From Alteromonadaceae bacterium (lineage in GTDB: Bacteria; Pseudomonadota; Gammaproteobacteria; Pseudomonadales; Oleiphilaceae): DNA of 6,781 bases. Under the pieces are notes generated by a model, which was not told the DNA's origin, made no database searches, and saw nothing but the letters and a program-made list of their open reading frames with translations. Below, piece after piece: positions 5,822 through 6,781 of the stretch. Position numbers and translations under genes: made by a program. Each line of letters opens with the position of its first letter. The stretch's first letter is position 1. Where the stretch lies: NCBI GenBank assembly GCA_013393545.1, contig JABXHG010000256.1, positions 1 to 6,781 of the forward strand. Direction: 5' to 3'.

Positions 5822-5934
5822 GAGCCAGATGCAGCACTTGCGACACAGAGTATGTGTCGCAACATATGTTGTCGGGGTCTGAAGTTGAATATGCGACTCC
5901 CCGTGTCGCAGGTGCTGCACCTGCGACACAGATA
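5822..5934. repeat. Hairpin repeat, copy B
   Basis: A direct repeat of copy A, offset by 191 bases. The first hairpin is TTGCGACACA (5838-5847), loop GAGTA, TGTGTCGCAA (5853-5862), followed by the palindrome AACATATGTT (5861-5870). The second is a perfect 27-base palindrome, GTGTCGCAGGTGC (5903-5915), one central base, then its exact complement to 5929. The outer arms of the unit, GCAGCACTTGCGACAC near its start and GTGTCGCAGGTGCTGC at 5903-5918, are inverted repeats of each other with one mismatch. It resembles REP/BIME-like or MITE-like extragenic repeats; the family is not known to me. Confidence 0.88.
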
Positions 5935-6222
5935 AATATTATATAAACTGCATGCATCAGATAATTTTGTTGTAAAATCGAATTATCGAAAAATACGTGG
6001 CTCAAAACCAAGTTTTGAAATTTACTTGATACTAGAAGTCAAACTTCGTTTGTGACTTTGAGATAGAACGTTTCAAACTGACGTATAAGTTTGCTCTAAG
6101 GTCATTCCGAGGGTAGCTATCGACTGGAGTTTTTAGGTTGAAAGTTGCCCTATGGATGGCGAACCAATTTAATGTAAATTCATTTCTACCATGGTCCTAT
6201 TTTGGAGCAGAGATCAGACTGG

Positions 6223-6690
6223 TTACACCTTTACATCAATACCGATATGTTCCCGACTTCCCTTAATAAAACTCTCTAAATTATACAAAGTATGAAGGGC
6301 GTCGCCGTATATCTTTACAGATTCAGAGAAGCCTTGCTCTTGACGATCAATTTCTTTAATTCGGGCATATCTTTCTTCAAGGTGACTAATCGCATCTATA
6401 GAACTTTCATTACCGAAATCTTGCCCAACCATGATAAAAACGGATGCTGCATTGCCGGATATTTCGCCAGCTTCAAATAGGTATCCTCCTAATTTACGTA
6501 AGTCATCAGGATTCATATCACGTAAATTATACTCGGAAATTTCATTTCGAAGCTCTTCTGACTTTTGGCTAATAATGTCATCCGATACTTCATCCGCTAA
6601 TCCGATGGGGTTTTCTGTCGAGAATGGCCCATTACTATAGTGAGAAGACACTTGATCGGCATATGTATGATTCAATGCATTGACCTGCAT
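6223..6690 (-). CDS. Hypothetical protein, 155 aa, helical and cytoplasmic
   Basis: The start is well fixed: on the minus strand AAAGGAGGT, a full Shine-Dalgarno match, lies five bases before the ATG. The product has no signal peptide or membrane helix, is acidic and mostly helix-prone. Residues 45-85 contain the pattern EISEYNLRDMNPDDLRKLGG then YLFEAGEISGNAASVFI. Small uncharacterised gammaproteobacterial proteins share a 'YDLR.M.P.E...L...L...G.IS' pattern, which I recognise only as a motif of unknown role. The C-terminal half (SHLEERYARIKEIDRQEQGF onward) looks like a helical hairpin. It is transcribed away from the right edge; no clear terminator follows, and reading on would lead through the hairpin repeats toward the MazE-like gene. 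An upstream TTGGCA (minus strand, rc of 6733-6738) might be a -35. Confidence 0.85.
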   Translation of the reverse strand: MQVNALNHTYADQVSSHYSNGPFSTENPIGLADEVSDDIISQKSEELRNEISEYNLRDMNPDDLRKLGGYLFEAGEISGNAASVFIMVGQDFGNESSIDAISHLEERYARIKEIDRQEQGFSESVKIYGDALHTLYNLESFIKGSREHIGIDVKV

Positions 6691-6691
6691 A

Positions 6692-6705
6692 ACTACCTCC
6701 TTTAT
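6692..6705 (-). promoter_or_regulatory. Strong ribosome binding site of the 155-aa gene
   Basis: AAAGGAGGT on the minus strand is the strongest Shine-Dalgarno match in the window and decides the start of the gene at 6690. It implies efficient translation. Confidence 0.8.
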
Positions 6706-6781
6706 CAGAGTTAAGTAACGTACTTTTACTTTATGCCAAACGCCTTAAGCTTTAGCGCCAGAGGCATATTCCCAATGATCC

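Larger units (their letters stand above)
5593..6222. other. Gene-free stretch with palindromic repeats
   Basis: About 630 bases without a credible gene. Frames on the minus strand through 5605-6011 are cysteine-rich read-throughs of the repeats, without ribosome sites. 5631-5934 holds the duplicated hairpin repeat. 5935-6222 is AT-rich with isolated hairpins: TCAAAAC-3 nt-GTTTTGA near 6002-6018 and an imperfect AAGTC/GACTT hairpin near 6036-6059. I see nothing else in it. Confidence 0.6.

Noticed and set aside
5631..5934. CRISPR array
   Set aside because: Only two large copies with diverged, internally palindromic units; no short constant repeats with unique spacers of equal length and no cas genes.
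5605..6011. Minus-strand open frames of 75-86 codons through the repeats
   Set aside because: They are cysteine-rich read-throughs of the palindromic repeats (CCDT/CRDT patterns repeating with the DNA repeat), lack ribosome sites and overlap each other.
6292..6640. Plus-strand frames opposite the 155-aa gene
   Set aside because: Shadow frames; the minus-strand gene has a perfect ribosome site and a protein-like composition.

Overview
The window reads as accessory DNA from a gammaproteobacterium with moderate to low GC, most likely a marine lineage such as Vibrionaceae, Shewanellaceae or Alteromonadales. That guess rests on codon use, gene style and the palindromic intergenic repeats, not on any marker gene. 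No housekeeping gene, tRNA, rRNA or CRISPR array is present.

Layout, left to right. (1) 1-240: the frameshifted N-terminal part of an IS30-family transposase on the minus strand, running off the left edge. (2) 410-3564: a tightly coupled plus-strand pair. The first gene (553 aa) combines a PH-like domain, a TerB-like domain, a glycine-rich hydrophobic segment and a coiled coil. The second (497 aa) is an unrecognised, probably membrane-associated protein with conserved-looking His/Asp motifs. Their stop and start codons overlap by one base (TAATG). (3) 3661-5076: small plus-strand genes. These are an unrecognised 46-aa ORF, a 77-aa protein that is almost only a ParS/MbcA/Xre toxin-binding domain (DUF2384), a 151-aa HTH + ParS antitoxin-like protein, a 54-aa single-pass membrane protein, and a 50-aa protein ending in a DUF1778 (TacA-type) antitoxin tail. 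(4) 5145-5568: a minus-strand MazE/ChpS-like antitoxin with its own terminator and no room for a toxin gene. (5) 5593-6222: a gene-free stretch with a duplicated repeat of about 112 bp built from long hairpins. (6) 6223-6690: a minus-strand 155-aa hypothetical protein with a perfect Shine-Dalgarno sequence.

Two themes stand out. The 410-3564 pair looks like a two-component system: a cytosolic or membrane-tethered sensor/scaffold (PH-like + TerB) translationally coupled to a membrane protein that may have a YdjM-like metal site. Its function is unknown, and membrane stress response or phage defence are only possibilities. Downstream lies a run of four antitoxin-type proteins from three families (ParS/Xre twice, DUF1778, MazE) with no recognisable RES, GNAT or MazF toxin beside any of them. 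They may be toxin-gene decay or an anti-addiction cluster. The hairpin repeats at 5631-5934 show a compensatory base-pair change between copies, so the folded form, not just the sequence, appears to have been kept.
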